The notes beneath the pieces are model-generated. The model worked only from the letters and a program-made list of their open reading frames with translations. It made no database searches and was not told where the DNA came from. The translations under genes and the position numbers were made by a program. Positions 41,351 to 51,314 of a stretch of DNA of 64,000 nt are shown here, in pieces (position 1 is the first letter of the stretch; each line of letters begins with the position of its first letter). Source of the DNA: Yersinia intermedia. Its GTDB lineage: Bacteria; Pseudomonadota; Gammaproteobacteria; Enterobacterales; Enterobacteriaceae. The stretch lies in NCBI RefSeq assembly GCF_900635455.1, contig NZ_LR134116.1, forward strand, positions 1,984,001 through 2,048,000. Reading direction: 5' to 3'.

Positions 41351-41493
41351 TATGCCCGTCATACTTCATGTGCGTTGGCTACACTCAATAACCCGAATCA
41401 CTTACGGGCTAGCATAAATGCTGTACAAATCGGTTCCCGACCGATTTGTATCTCGCTTGCCGCCTTCCTGCAACTCGAATTATTTAGGGTATA
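41351..41493. repeat. ERIC element with hairpin insert (copy D)
   Basis: Both ERIC ends are present (TATGCCCGTCATACTTCATG and CGAATTATTTAGGGTATA), and part of the centre is replaced by GGGCTAGCATAAATGCTGT plus the hairpin CAAATCGGT-5 nt-ACCGATTTG (41426-41448). The insert is nearly identical to that of copy A at 19.6 kb. It lies 10 bp downstream of aer. Confidence 0.88.
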
Positions 41494-41503
41494 ACAACTT
41501 ATC

Positions 41504-43063
41504 TCATTTTACTGGGCGGTAAATTCGAACAGCCGCTGTCAAGCGCAGGGTACGATGTGCTAACTCTTCTGCCGCCCCGGCATATTGTTCGACCATGGCC
41601 GCATTCTGGTGTGTCATTTGATCTAACTGGCCGATCGATTGGTTAATTTGACCAAGAGCTTGTGTTTGTTCCTGGGTGGAGGTGCTGATTTCACTGATTA
41701 GGGTAGAAACTTGACCCGCTTGTTTGACGATATTATCCATCGTGGCCCCGGCATTTTGCACTAAGGCGCTACCATCACGAACCCGCTCCACACTGGTTTC
41801 AATCAGTTGTTTGATCTCTTTGGCGGCGGTTGACGAACGTTGAGCCAGATGGCGCACCTCGCTGGCAACTACCGCGAACCCTCTACCTTGCTCCCCAGCC
41901 CGTGCGGCTTCAACCGCCGCATTGAGTGCCAGAATGTTGGTCTGAAAGGCGATTCCCTCAATGACACTGATAATATCTACAATACGATGACTGGAAGCAT
42001 TAATCGTACCCATAGTTTCAATGACTTGATGCATCAATTCGCTGCCTTGTTCTGCCGCATGACTGCTCATCGCTGCCAACGATGTGGTTTCATTGGCACT
42101 ATTGGCACTGTGTTGTACCGTGGCCACTAATTGTTCTGTGGCACTGACTATATGTTGCAAGTTGGCAGTCGCCTGCTCAGTCCTGACTTTTAACTCACGA
42201 TTCCCAGCGGCAATTTCACTGCTGGCGGTGTTAATACCATCAACTTGACCGCTAACATCATCCGTTAGAGAACGAAGATTTAACCCCAATTGATTGACAC
42301 TACGCATCAAATAACCAATTTCATCTACTCGGTTTAGCTGTACGTAATCACCAGCCTGCCCGGACGAGACATCTTGCGCTTGTTGCAAAATTGCGGCGAT
42401 AGGGCGGGCAACTTGGCGCTCTAACCACCATGAGGCCACCACGCTGCTGGCAACGGTAACCGCAGCCAAAACTAATAATGGCAAACCGGTTATCCCTATC
42501 ACTCCGGCGGCCACAGTAGGGAGCAAAGCCGCCCCCAATAATGCCCCGCGCAAGCGCCAGCGCAATGGTAACGTTTGGAACAGCGACAATAGGGACAACC
42601 AACCAGTACGAACAATTAGCCCACGATACAGTGCTATGTGACGCTGCTTGGCCTTACCCGAATTAAAATCGGCGTACAGTGCTTCTGCTTGTTTAACTTC
42701 TTCGCGAGTGGGTGCAATGCGTACCGAAATATAACCGGTCAGACGGCCATCATGACGTAATGGCGTAGCATTAGCGCGCACCCAATAGTAATCACCATTT
42801 TTACGGCGATTCTTAACCAATGATGACCAGGATAAACCCGCATTCAGGGTTTGCCACATATCAGCAAATGCCGCAGGTGGCATATCAGGGTGCCGAACCA
42901 CATTGTGCGGTTGACTCAGTAAGTCCTGATATTCAAAACCACTGGCGCGAACAAAGGCGGCATTGGCATAGGCGATATTGCCGTGAATATCAGTGGTGGA
43001 TTGCAAGGTGGTATCGCGATCAATGGGATACTCCTGCCGACTGACAGGCTTGTTCACTCTCAT
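41504..43063 (-). CDS. aer: aerotaxis receptor
   Basis: Redox-sensing chemoreceptor that steers cells by electron-transport status. It has 519 residues. A PAS domain (about 10-120) includes the FAD-contact segment [11 protein letters not shown]. Then come a hydrophobic membrane region (about 165-210), HAMP, and the methyl-accepting signalling domain with the hairpin tip [22 protein letters not shown]. There is no periplasmic sensor, as expected for Aer. A sigma-28 promoter upstream ties it to the flagellar regulon. Confidence 0.95.
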   Translation of the reverse strand: MRVNKPVSRQEYPIDRDTTLQSTTDIHGNIAYANAAFVRASGFEYQDLLSQPHNVVRHPDMPPAAFADMWQTLNAGLSWSSLVKNRRKNGDYYWVRANATPLRHDGRLTGYISVRIAPTREEVKQAEALYADFNSGKAKQRHIALYRGLIVRTGWLSLLSLFQTLPLRWRLRGALLGAALLPTVAAGVIGITGLPLLVLAAVTVASSVVASWWLERQVARPIAAILQQAQDVSSGQAGDYVQLNRVDEIGYLMRSVNQLGLNLRSLTDDVSGQVDGINTASSEIAAGNRELKVRTEQATANLQHIVSATEQLVATVQHSANSANETTSLAAMSSHAAEQGSELMHQVIETMGTINASSHRIVDIISVIEGIAFQTNILALNAAVEAARAGEQGRGFAVVASEVRHLAQRSSTAAKEIKQLIETSVERVRDGSALVQNAGATMDNIVKQAGQVSTLISEISTSTQEQTQALGQINQSIGQLDQMTHQNAAMVEQYAGAAEELAHRTLRLTAAVRIYRPVK

Positions 43064-43123
43064 AATAACCTCAGTAAATGGGGGAGTTCCCTGATAACAG
43101 GTGAATACAATAACTACAGACGG

Positions 43124-43150
43124 TAATCGGCCTCATAAGATAAAACTTTA
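43124..43150 (-). promoter_or_regulatory. sigma-28 (FliA) promoter of aer
   Basis: Minus strand: TAAAGTTT (43150-43143), 11 bp, then GCCGATTA (43131-43124). This equals the consensus TAAAGTTT-N11-GCCGATAA except for one base. It lies 60 bp before the aer ATG. Confidence 0.88.
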
Positions 43151-43739
43151 TACTTATATTAATTAAATTATCAATTCCCCATAATGGTGCTGATTATTCA
43201 TGCTGTTGCACTTTTTTGGGGCGCTATAGTATTTATGAAATGATTAGTTTATTTAAATTTATTATTTTATTTGATTTTTTGTTTATTGTTTAAAATGACG
43301 ATCAATATAATAAACTCAATACAAAACAATTACTTAATAATTTCACTGTAGGCCATATCAAATTTGATTGATGAACGTAGTGAATGGGTTTTCTTATGTA
43401 TGGTTGTTTGTCTATTATTTGGATAAAACATAGTTAAAATCTGTTTTAATGTTGCATAAAATGATGTTCATAAGGTTTTTATTTACAATTAGCCATTAAT
43501 TATGAATATAAGAATAATTATTTGTTACAGCGGTGGAGTATTAGTTGAGTCGCTATCAAAGATAAAACCCCTGAGTGACAGGGGTAAAAGATGATAAGAC
43601 GGTATCGAAACTTAATAACAATCTGCTCGAAATCCAGTATGTTTTCATTTGCACAGCTTGCAATGTTTTGATGCTTGCAAACGGATTAAGCCATTTGAAT
43701 ATCGCACTTCTGTACCCTGTATAGAGTAAGCCTCCCAGT
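43151..43739. other. AT-rich intergenic region between aer and the DUF2461 gene
   Basis: Nearly 600 bp without a supportable gene. The only clear structure is ACCCCTG/CAGGGGT at 43567-43585 with a 5-nt loop; read on the minus strand TTTT follows, so it may terminate the DUF2461 gene, whose stop is 155 bp away. Confidence 0.5.
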
Positions 43740-44438
43740 CTAGCTAAAGTGATTATGACTTTTCTTCAACCCTTCAATTTTCATCAAAAAATTATAGATA
43801 GGTGAAAGGCGCATAAAGTCTTTACTTAACAGCCCAACCAGTTGTTCGGAAAATAATAAATCCATATCTCTGCGGTGGCTAATTAATGCCCACGACTTCT
43901 TGTTGTACCATTCCGCCAATGCCTGAGGTTGATCTTTAATCAAAGGGCGCTTGTAACTCTCACCCTCAATCGAGAAATTCGGATAAATACAGTCAGCCAT
44001 GGTGAGAAAATCAGCAGGCGCACGGATCAGTTGTTGTCTGAAAAGATCCATTGTTTCTCGCGAGGCGCTGTAATACCCCAACCCATAACGCCACCAGTCT
44101 GGGCCAAATTCGAAAAAGTAAGTTGGAGCATCCGTCCAATTTTTACGTGATCTTTTAAATGTAAGCCAAATATTGCTGCGATAGAGCGACTTATCATGAG
44201 AAAAACGGGTATCGCGATTCATGCGAGAAATTGTCTTGCCAATCGCTGGACGAACTTCAAACAGCTCATCAATAGTCAGCATATCTGAACTCAGATCGGC
44301 CACCAGCTTTCGTACGGGTTGTAGTAGATGTTGATCATAGATATCGCGATGTTCCTCGAACCATTCTTTGTTATTGTTCTGAGCGATGTGCTGTAAGAAT
44401 GTCAGCCCATGTTGAGTAAAACCGGTAAATGCACCCAT
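43740..44438 (-). CDS. DUF2461 domain-containing protein
   Basis: 232-residue cytosolic protein of the DUF2461 (TIGR02453) family, function unknown. Family traits are the N-terminal FLQHIAQNNNKEWFEEHRDIYDQ, RPAIGKTISRMNRDTRFSHDKSLYR around residues 63-88, and the FEFGPDWWRYGLGYY segment. The start is ATG at 44438 with GGAAC upstream. It stands alone between aer and umuC on the same strand. Confidence 0.9.
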   Translation of the reverse strand: MGAFTGFTQHGLTFLQHIAQNNNKEWFEEHRDIYDQHLLQPVRKLVADLSSDMLTIDELFEVRPAIGKTISRMNRDTRFSHDKSLYRSNIWLTFKRSRKNWTDAPTYFFEFGPDWWRYGLGYYSASRETMDLFRQQLIRAPADFLTMADCIYPNFSIEGESYKRPLIKDQPQALAEWYNKKSWALISHRRDMDLLFSEQLVGLLSKDFMRLSPIYNFLMKIEGLKKSHNHFS

Positions 44439-44546
44439 AATGTTCCTTTCTATATGCAGGGCGGACTAAGCCTTTGTTGTCAACCATCAACGTTTTCGCA
44501 TGCTATTCATCTATAAACGATACACCGAGGTATTCGTTAAGTCGTG

Positions 44547-45815
44547 TTACCGAATAACCGCAATAGGACAATCTTGAATTCGGGTAGTATATGCAGGTGA
44601 TAACATTTCACGTTTCATCTGCCATTGTTGATTAACTCCTTGCCCGATAAACGCAATTTTACTTTTACCGGATTGATTAATTTTGTCGATAGCCGCCATC
44701 AATGATTCACTGTTAATGCGCGGTTTGCTCTCATCAAATAGACCCAATTGCGCGATACCCTGACTTGAAAAATCTCCCAACATAATACCTGCTTTCAGGT
44801 AATGGTGACCGGGTCGCCAAATTGCTGCCAGCCATTTGAGGGCTGCGGCAATAATATCCCTTGAGTCCAAGGTCGGAAAGTTGAGGCGAGTGCTGGCGAG
44901 GTTACTGTAATAGACCTCGTTACTGGCAAAAGGGCTGGTTTTGATAAAAGTTGATACATGGCAACAGTATTGGTGCTCTTTGCGTAGCTTTTCTGCTGCT
45001 TTCTCGGCATAGCTACAAACGGCTTCATGCATACTTTGATATTCTGTAATGTGTTTACTAAATGAGCGCGAACAGATTATTTGTTGTTTTGTAGGTGCGA
45101 ATTCAGCCACCGCCAGACAAGCTTCTCCGCGCAATTCTCGCACTGTCCGTTCCAGTACGACGCTAAAGTTTTTGCGAATAAGCGGGGGGCTGGCCTCTGA
45201 TAATTGAAGGGCGGTGGTTATCCCCATCACTGCCAGCTTTTTTGCGGTACGCTGGCCCACGCCCCATACCTGCGCCGCTGGCATCAGCGCCAGCAATTTG
45301 CGTTGACGTATGGGATTGGACAAATCGACTACACCACCCGTTTTATGCCATAACTTAGCAGCATGGTTTGCCAGCTTGGCGAGAGTCTTGCTTGGTGCGA
45401 TGCCTACACCGACATTTAGGCCAGTCAATTTGCGTATTTTATCACGCACGCCCTGACCAAACTCTTCCAGTGTAATGCAATGCTGCACACCAGTAATATT
45501 GAGAAATGCTTCATCGATTGAGTAAATTTCAATCCCTGGGGCCAGTTGTTCAAGAATAGTCATGACCCGTGCAGACATATCACTGTAGAGTGCGTAATTA
45601 CTGCTAAACGCGACGACACGATGCTGATGGATAACTTGCTGTATCTTGAAATAGGGTGCCCCCATTGGAATACCCACGACCTTAGCCTCCCGGCTACGGG
45701 CAATCACGCAGCCATCGTTATTGGATAACACCACCACAGGGCGACCATACAGATCAGGCCTGAATACCGTTTCACAACTGGCATAAAATGAGTTCACGTC
45801 AACGAGAGCAAACAT
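44547..45815 (-). CDS. umuC: DNA polymerase V catalytic subunit UmuC
   Basis: Y-family translesion polymerase. It has 422 residues. Catalytic acids are D6 ([13 protein letters not shown]) and D101-E102 (SIDEAF), the same positions as in E. coli. The steric-gate region NSFYASCE, the helix-hairpin-helix part ([16 protein letters not shown]) and a beta-clamp motif (AQLGLFD, about residue 358) are present. The ATG shares a base with the umuD stop. It looks fully functional, so the unusual UmuD upstream is its likely partner. Confidence 0.97.
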   Translation of the reverse strand: MFALVDVNSFYASCETVFRPDLYGRPVVVLSNNDGCVIARSREAKVVGIPMGAPYFKIQQVIHQHRVVAFSSNYALYSDMSARVMTILEQLAPGIEIYSIDEAFLNITGVQHCITLEEFGQGVRDKIRKLTGLNVGVGIAPSKTLAKLANHAAKLWHKTGGVVDLSNPIRQRKLLALMPAAQVWGVGQRTAKKLAVMGITTALQLSEASPPLIRKNFSVVLERTVRELRGEACLAVAEFAPTKQQIICSRSFSKHITEYQSMHEAVCSYAEKAAEKLRKEHQYCCHVSTFIKTSPFASNEVYYSNLASTRLNFPTLDSRDIIAAALKWLAAIWRPGHHYLKAGIMLGDFSSQGIAQLGLFDESKPRINSESLMAAIDKINQSGKSKIAFIGQGVNQQWQMKREMLSPAYTTRIQDCPIAVIR

Positions 45816-46171
45816 TATCGTAACTTATTGATACTAAATACAATGACACCAAAGATAACCCACTCTTCATCTCCTTCACATAATATGAGTGGGGGAGTGG
45901 CTGCATTCAGCGCCTCAAGGCGGGGAACCGGTCGTAAATAAAGCCGCTTAATATTGAACTCACCCCCGATGGTTGCAACGACAATATCGCCGTGCTGTGC
46001 CTGCAAACTGCGATCTATCACCAGCAGTGCGCCGTTGTTAATACCTGCATCACTCAGGGCGTCACCCTTGGCGGTCATGAAAAAGGTGGCGGCTGGGTGC
46101 TCAATGCAGTGTTCATTAAGATCGATTCTCTTTTCAATATAGTCCTGTGCAGCATTGCCGAATGCACCCAT
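45815..46171 (-). CDS. umuD: UmuD'-like subunit, lacking the cleavable N-terminus and catalytic Ser
   Basis: 118 residues against 139 in E. coli UmuD. The protein begins [19 protein letters not shown], so its first residue aligns with E. coli position 23, at the Cys24-Gly25 autocleavage point. The catalytic Ser60 of the GDSM motif is Ala38 (GDAL) here, while the general-base Lys97 is kept as K75 ([10 protein letters not shown]). A GGAGG site 5 bp before the ATG and the LexA box upstream leave no room for a longer form. It should act as UmuD' with UmuC without RecA-driven processing; phage P1 HumD is a comparable known case, from memory. Confidence 0.93.
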   Translation of the reverse strand: MGAFGNAAQDYIEKRIDLNEHCIEHPAATFFMTAKGDALSDAGINNGALLVIDRSLQAQHGDIVVATIGGEFNIKRLYLRPVPRLEALNAATPPLILCEGDEEWVIFGVIVFSINKLR

Positions 46172-46236
46172 AAAGCCTCCAAATGCGTTATCTAAGGGGA
46201 GAGCGTGATAACAAAAAAACGACTGATTTACAAAAT

Positions 46237-46256
46237 AACTGGTTATGCATACAGTA
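46237..46256. promoter_or_regulatory. LexA (SOS) box of umuDC
   Basis: Minus strand TACTGTATGCATAACCAGTT has the obligatory CTG-N10-CAG spacing and fits the LexA consensus well. It lies 65 bp before the umuD start, so the operon is expected to be SOS-induced. Confidence 0.85.
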
Positions 46257-46576
46257 TATGCGGCGAGGCGTGGACAGAAAAGCCCTGAAGAGATATTTTT
46301 ATTCAGTATATTGATTTATAAGAAGAGAAAGTTATCTATCAGGATGGAATAGATGAAACGTAGCGCTACATGGCTGAATGGCGGGTGAGAGGATATCGAT
46401 ATCGTTTAATTATAATTAATAGCTAAATAATTACTTTTGGAGGTAGGTACCGCTCATTAATTCCTCTATTGTAATTCTCTTCATCACGTCTGTCGCCAGT
46501 CAAGGATCGGCTTAATTAAGTGGCGTCATCCTACTGACTGCGGCACTGGGCATTGTCATATAACAAGGGATAAAGA
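46257..46576. other. umuD-metY intergenic region with three palindromes
   Basis: No gene is seen. Perfect palindromes occur at 46360-46369 (GTAGCGCTAC), 46392-46403 (GATATCGATATC) and 46406-46419 (TTAATTATAATTAA), the last two only 2 bp apart. They could be operators for metY. I see no good tandem MetJ boxes. Confidence 0.5.
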
Positions 46577-47854
46577 ATGAAATTAGAAACATTATCTATT
46601 CATGCAGGCTATTCACCGGACCCCACCACCAAGGCCGTTGCGGTACCTATTTACCAAACATCCTCCTTTGCTTTTGACGATACCCAACATGGTGCTGATC
46701 TGTTTGATTTAAAAGTCGCTGGCAATATTTATTCGCGCATCATGAACCCCACCAATGATGTACTGGAGAAACGGGTTGCTGCCCTTGAAGGGGGGATCGC
46801 GGCTCTGGCAGTGGCGTCCGGTATGGCGGCGATTACCTATGCTATCCAAACCATTGCCGAAGTGGGGGATAATATTGTGTCGGTGGCTAAGTTGTATGGC
46901 GGGACTTACAATCTGCTGGCCCATACGTTGCCGCGTTATGGGATAGAAACCCGTTTTGCCGATCATGATGATATCGCAGCATTGGAAGCCTTAATCGATG
47001 ACCGGACTAAAGCAGTTTTCTGTGAATCGATTGGTAACCCTGCCGGGAATATCGTTGATTTGAAAAAATTGGCTGATGCGGCTCATCGCCATGGTGTGCC
47101 ATTAATTGTTGATAATACCGTCGCAACACCAATCTTGTGTCGGCCATTTGAACATGGTGCGGATATTGTGGTGCATTCATTGACCAAATATATCGGCGGT
47201 CATGGTTCCAGTATTGGTGGCATTGTGGTGGATTCAGGTAAGTTCCCTTGGGCGCAATACCCAGAGCGTTTTGCTCAATTGAATACACCCGATCCGTCAT
47301 ATCATGGCGTGACCTATACCGAGCAATTTGGCGCGGCAGCCTATATTGGCCGCTGCCGGGTGGTACCACTGCGAAATACGGGTGCTGCGTTGTCGCCTTT
47401 CAATGCTTTCCTGATTTTGCAGGGATTGGAGACATTGGCTTTGCGTATGGAACGTCATACTGAAAATGCGCTGAAAGTCGCACACTATTTGCAAAACCAT
47501 CCGCAAGTCAGTTGGGTTAAATACGCAGGCTTACCCGATCATCCCGAGCATGAACTGGCCCAGCGCTATTTTGGTGGTAAACCAGCCTCGATATTGTCAT
47601 TTGGTATTCATGGCGGGCAGGAGGCGGGCGGGCGTTTTATTGATGCGCTGAATTTGATCGTGCGCTTAGTGAATATCGGTGATGCCAAGTCACTGGCTTG
47701 CCACCCAGCGTCAACCACGCATCGCCAGCTTAATGATGAAGAACTCATCAAGGCGGGCGTACCACGGGATATGGTGCGGCTATCGATTGGTATAGAGCAT
47801 ATTGATGACATTCTCAATGATCTTGCTCAGGCACTGGATGCTGCCAAGTTTTAA
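46577..47854 (+). CDS. metY: O-acetylhomoserine aminocarboxypropyltransferase (sulfhydrylase)
   Basis: PLP enzyme that makes homocysteine directly from O-acetylhomoserine and sulfide, a bypass of the MetB/MetC route usual in enterics. It has 425 residues. The PLP lysine is in [38 protein letters not shown] and [17 protein letters not shown] are family motifs. The length and the C-terminal [18 protein letters not shown] favour MetY over MetB. The ATG at 46577 follows AAGGGATAAAG. It stands alone, so regulation is probably local. Confidence 0.93.
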   Translation: MKLETLSIHAGYSPDPTTKAVAVPIYQTSSFAFDDTQHGADLFDLKVAGNIYSRIMNPTNDVLEKRVAALEGGIAALAVASGMAAITYAIQTIAEVGDNIVSVAKLYGGTYNLLAHTLPRYGIETRFADHDDIAALEALIDDRTKAVFCESIGNPAGNIVDLKKLADAAHRHGVPLIVDNTVATPILCRPFEHGADIVVHSLTKYIGGHGSSIGGIVVDSGKFPWAQYPERFAQLNTPDPSYHGVTYTEQFGAAAYIGRCRVVPLRNTGAALSPFNAFLILQGLETLALRMERHTENALKVAHYLQNHPQVSWVKYAGLPDHPEHELAQRYFGGKPASILSFGIHGGQEAGGRFIDALNLIVRLVNIGDAKSLACHPASTTHRQLNDEELIKAGVPRDMVRLSIGIEHIDDILNDLAQALDAAKF

Positions 47855-47931
47855 GTTGGCATAATATATTAAGATTAGATCGCGAGCGGCCGGTAACCCT
47901 AGGGAAACCGGCCGTGAGTATCAGAATAGAT

Positions 47932-48789
47932 TTAACGTGCCGCTAGCGTTGCTGCAATGACATCGGCATAAGGTGTTGTCGGCCGGCCAATCAGTTTGCT
48001 CAATGTATGACTGTCATCAAACAACCCTCCTTTAGCCGCGCCAGCATCAGAATCGGCTAATAGGCTGGCGAAAACATCAGGTAAACCGGCTCCGAGCAAT
48101 GCTTGCTTGAAATCGGCTTCAGACAAATCGTGGTACACCACAGGTTTACCTGACTGGCGGGCGATTTCTGCCGAGAATTCAGCCAGTGTATAGATATCGT
48201 CACCGGCTAATTCGTAAACTTTACCCGCCTGGTTTCCCTGCGTTAGCACCACAGCGGCCGCTTCGGCATAGTCTTCACGTGCGGCAGAGGCGATACGACC
48301 CTCAGCTACCGCGCCGATAAATGCGCCATGTGCCAGGGCTGGTGCGATACTTGCTGCATAGTTCTCGGTATACCAGCCGTTACGCAATAACACCACTGGC
48401 AGACCTGATTCACGTAATAGTGCTTCGGTGGCTCGGTGTTCTTCACCTAACCCCAGTGGGCTTTTATCCGCATGTAACAAACTGGTATACGCCAACAGTT
48501 TAACCCCTGCACGCTTGGCCGCTGCGATCACGGCGCTATGTTGGGCAATACGCTGACCCACTTCACTCGATGAGATTAACAGTAATTTATCAACACCTTG
48601 AAAAGCGGTATCTAGCGTGGCTGGCTGGCTATAGTCAGCTTTGCGGATTTGAACGCCTAACGCTGCCAGATCGTGGGCTTTTTCAGGGTTACGTACCGCA
48701 GCAATGATTTCACTGGCGGGCACTTTTTTAAGTAATGCATTGATAACAAGGCGGCCTAATTGGCCTGTGGCACCGGTTACTGCGATCAT
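47932..48789 (-). CDS. qorB: NmrA-like NADPH-dependent quinone oxidoreductase QorB
   Basis: 285-residue atypical short-chain dehydrogenase that reduces quinones with NADPH in E. coli. Rossmann GATGQLGRLVI is at residues 5-15; RNPEKAHDLAALG and LLLISSSEVGQR follow. There is no standard YxxxK dyad, as in the NmrA subgroup. It is divergent from an HxlR regulator across 142 bp, the same pairing as ytfG-ytfH in E. coli. Confidence 0.94.
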   Translation of the reverse strand: MIAVTGATGQLGRLVINALLKKVPASEIIAAVRNPEKAHDLAALGVQIRKADYSQPATLDTAFQGVDKLLLISSSEVGQRIAQHSAVIAAAKRAGVKLLAYTSLLHADKSPLGLGEEHRATEALLRESGLPVVLLRNGWYTENYAASIAPALAHGAFIGAVAEGRIASAAREDYAEAAAVVLTQGNQAGKVYELAGDDIYTLAEFSAEIARQSGKPVVYHDLSEADFKQALLGAGLPDVFASLLADSDAGAAKGGLFDDSHTLSKLIGRPTTPYADVIAATLAAR

Positions 48790-48900
48790 AATGACACTCC
48801 AGATTTGATGTTATAAGAAAGGTGACAGACCATTAGCAAAGAATAAAACCGCATGATTGGCCAGAAAGTCGCCCTTAAGTTCATCATATGCAATATACTA

Positions 48901-48914
48901 ACTTTACGTAAGTA
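48901..48914. promoter_or_regulatory. candidate operator in the qorB-ytfH gap
   Basis: ACTTTACGTAAGTA contains the palindrome TTACGTAA and lies 18 bp before the HxlR-type gene. HxlR regulators usually bind such short dyads in the gap shared with their target. Inferred only from position and symmetry. Confidence 0.45.
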
Positions 48915-48931
48915 CGCACCAAAAGGTTAGT

Positions 48932-49357
48932 ATGAAAATAGTGGAGCTGCAAAATTTGAATCACGCTGTTTCGTTTCCTGAACAGGTCCGGCGGGGCGAA
49001 TTACTCAATGCAGATTGTCCTTCAAGGGAAGTGCTCAAGCGCGTAACCAGCCGTTGGGGGGTCTTAGTCTTGATTGCGTTAAGCAATGAGACTCTGCGTT
49101 TCAGTGCGTTGCGCAGAAAGATTGGTGGTGTTAGCGAAAAGATGCTGGCACAAACACTGCAACACCTTGAAGAAGATGGTTTTGTTGAGCGGATCGCTTA
49201 TCCGGTAGTGCCACCGCATGTGGAATATAAATTAACGCCGTTGGGGAAAGAGATTCAGGAGCAGGTGGAAGGGCTAACCGTATGGCTTGAGGCCAATCTG
49301 CATCGCATTATGGCACAACGACAACAACGGGCAGAATTAACGGCCAATACGTTGTAA
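48932..49357 (+). CDS. ytfH: HxlR-family redox-sensing regulator (YtfH/QorR-like)
   Basis: 141-residue winged-helix regulator. The HxlR core CPSREVLKRVTSRWGVLVLIALSNETLRFSALRRKIGGVSEKMLAQTL covers residues about 29-80, with the wing in ERIAYPVVPPHVEYKLTPLG. The Cys at about residue 29, just before the helices, is in the place used for redox sensing by quinone-responsive relatives. Divergent from qorB, its likely target. The start is ATG at 48932 with AAGG upstream. Confidence 0.92.
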   Translation: MKIVELQNLNHAVSFPEQVRRGELLNADCPSREVLKRVTSRWGVLVLIALSNETLRFSALRRKIGGVSEKMLAQTLQHLEEDGFVERIAYPVVPPHVEYKLTPLGKEIQEQVEGLTVWLEANLHRIMAQRQQRAELTANTL

Positions 49358-49389
49358 CAGCAGCCATGGCATCAACTATGGCTGCTGTT
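49356..49389. terminator. 12-bp hairpin between the convergent ytfH-like and yciI-like genes
   Basis: AACAGCAGCCAT pairs perfectly with ATGGCTGCTGTT across a 10-nt loop and overlaps the ytfH stop codon. No long T-run follows, so it is a plausible but not classic terminator for either gene. Confidence 0.55.
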
Positions 49390-49410
49390 GGGGTTTATCA
49401 CATAAAAGCA

Positions 49411-49695
49411 TCACAGAGTTTTTAACGCTTCCACCGACTCGATAGCCATGGAAGCGATAAACTCGGTCACGCTATAATCGGCAACTGCATTAAACGGATC
49501 TTCGGCCAATATCTTATCCAGTTCTTCACGGGCAATACTTTTGGCCAAAATAATGCCACCGGTACGCGGCACTTTACGGCCTGATGCGATAAAAACACCT
49601 TGTGTATAGTACTTTTTCAACCACTCTTTATGACTTTCAGTGAGTGCCTCGACCACGTCGATAGGTTTATGGTAAGTCAGACTGACAACAAACAT
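49411..49695 (-). CDS. YciI-like protein
   Basis: 94-residue protein with a ferredoxin-like YCII domain. MFVVSLTYHKPIDVVEALTESHKEWL, FIASGRKVPRTGGIILAK and the terminal DPFNAVADYSVTEF are typical, including the His (SHKEWL) and Asp (DPF) thought to form the active site of YciI enzymes. The substrate is unknown. The ATG at 49695 has AAGGAG upstream. Confidence 0.9.
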   Translation of the reverse strand: MFVVSLTYHKPIDVVEALTESHKEWLKKYYTQGVFIASGRKVPRTGGIILAKSIAREELDKILAEDPFNAVADYSVTEFIASMAIESVEALKTL

Positions 49696-49914
49696 GCGGA
49701 ACTCCTTTAGGGTGAATGTCTAATTAAGATAACGCCTTGGCTGATGGCTGGCATCTTTAAAATGCATAATCATTAATTTTCATCTCAAGTTTTGGCCTTC
49801 ATAGCTAAATTTGGCATATCTAAAGCCATAATCATTATTTCACCTGTGCGCGCGGCAGCGTCTACCCTTAAAACATCAGTTTCATCCCGCTAGATAAATA
49901 ACGCAGAGGTGGTA

Positions 49915-50073
49915 ATGGCTAAAATTACAGCATGGTTTATTGGGCGCTGGTCTGCGCATTCAGTAGCGAGCGATACCGTCCCGCATCAAGCTGATGGTGC
50001 ACATCTATTAGAAACCATCAACGCTATTGGTGGGTTGTATGGTATTGAGTTTATCCATCACGATGGGGCTTGA
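49915..50073 (+). CDS. hypothetical 52-residue protein
   Basis: Short frame beginning MAKITAWFIGRWSAHSVASD and ending GLYGIEFIHHDGA. It is supported by a good ribosome binding site (AGAGGTGG 4 bp before ATG) and by a hairpin (50099-50125, CGGGCAGA/TCTGCCCG) 25 bp after the stop. I recognise no family. It might be a real small protein or the remnant of a larger one. Confidence 0.5.
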   Translation: MAKITAWFIGRWSAHSVASDTVPHQADGAHLLETINAIGGLYGIEFIHHDGA

Positions 50074-50210
50074 ACTGCACTGCGACTGCACGAGATGGCG
50101 GGCAGAAAATAAAATCATCTGCCCGGATAAATATATTTAGTGGTAAGCCGCTAAAGCAGTCAGCATCCCCACACGCTTAATTGTTTGCAATTGTTCAGTA
50201 ATATTATTGG

Positions 50211-51131
50211 TTACCTTTGTGGCAGGCTATAATGGCGGCGCTTAAACCAGGATTGCACCATACCAGGCCGTGAGAACATCACTAAATTACCCAATAAGAT
50301 TAATAGCAGACCAATAATGGCATTCAGGTGCCAGTGATAGCCTTCATAGAAGGTTGATATGGTCAGTGCCACTAGTGGAAATAACAAGGTGCTATAAGCC
50401 GCACCACTGGCTCCGATTCGGCCAATCAAGCTGAAGTAGGCGGCAAATGCAATCACGGAACCGAAGATAGCCAGATACAGTAATGAGCCAAGGTAGCGTG
50501 GTGTGAATTCGAGAGTAAAAGAGTGTTGTTGAATCAAACTGAAAAGTCCCATCGCTACCGCGCCATAAGTCATGGCATAAGCATTGGTTGACAGAATATC
50601 CAATCCCTTCCGCTGGTGGCGGCTACTGATCATATTGCCCAGTGAAAAACCATAGGTACCCAGCAAACTTAGGCCGATACCTTTAAGTAATTCCGGGGCC
50701 ATTTGTGTGGCGGTCAGATCTTGCCAGAACAAAGCAACAATACCTATCATGCCGAGGATACTGGCTGGCAGCAGGTTAGGGCTTAGGCGTTGGCGAAAGA
50801 AAATCATGCCATTGATGGCATTAAACAGTACCGCCATTGAGAAAATAACTGACTCCAGGCCACTACTGATATAAGCCGCAGCATGATAGAAACAGTAAAA
50901 ATTAAAGGCAAAAACACAAATCCCCTGTGCAACGCAAAAAAGGTGGTCACGCACCGCGAGCTGCCGCAATCGGCGGGCGAGTAATAAGACGATCATCATG
51001 GTGCCGGCCGCAAGCGCAAACCGATAAAAAATGGACACAGTAATAGCAACATCAGCTTGCTGTTGTAGGGTAATGGCAATCCAGGTCGTTCCCCAGATCA
51101 GTACAACTAACAAATAAAGCAGCGCGGTCAT
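50211..51131 (-). CDS. EamA/DMT-family transporter
   Basis: 306-residue inner-membrane protein with ten predicted helices in two EamA halves, each beginning with a hydrophobic block (LLYLLVVLIWGTTWIAITL at the start; LKGIGLSLLGTYGFSLGNM at about 150). Relatives export amino acids or other metabolites, but the substrate cannot be told. It is divergent from the AraC-type regulator at 51315 across 183 bp, which suggests that regulator controls it. Confidence 0.9.
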   Translation of the reverse strand: MTALLYLLVVLIWGTTWIAITLQQQADVAITVSIFYRFALAAGTMMIVLLLARRLRQLAVRDHLFCVAQGICVFAFNFYCFYHAAAYISSGLESVIFSMAVLFNAINGMIFFRQRLSPNLLPASILGMIGIVALFWQDLTATQMAPELLKGIGLSLLGTYGFSLGNMISSRHQRKGLDILSTNAYAMTYGAVAMGLFSLIQQHSFTLEFTPRYLGSLLYLAIFGSVIAFAAYFSLIGRIGASGAAYSTLLFPLVALTISTFYEGYHWHLNAIIGLLLILLGNLVMFSRPGMVQSWFKRRHYSLPQR

Positions 51132-51314
51132 CGTTATTTCTCATCACAGCTAGAAAACGCTAGTATCCGGTATAGGAAGGGGCGGCGCTTTCAGCGGCTT
51201 GCTTTAAATTGCAAAATCTTGCGCATTTTTACGATAAATAGCTGGAAAATATAGTCTGCCGCCTGGCAAGCCATTAAACTGGTTTCATGCGCGTACCCAA
51301 AGGAAGTCAGTACA

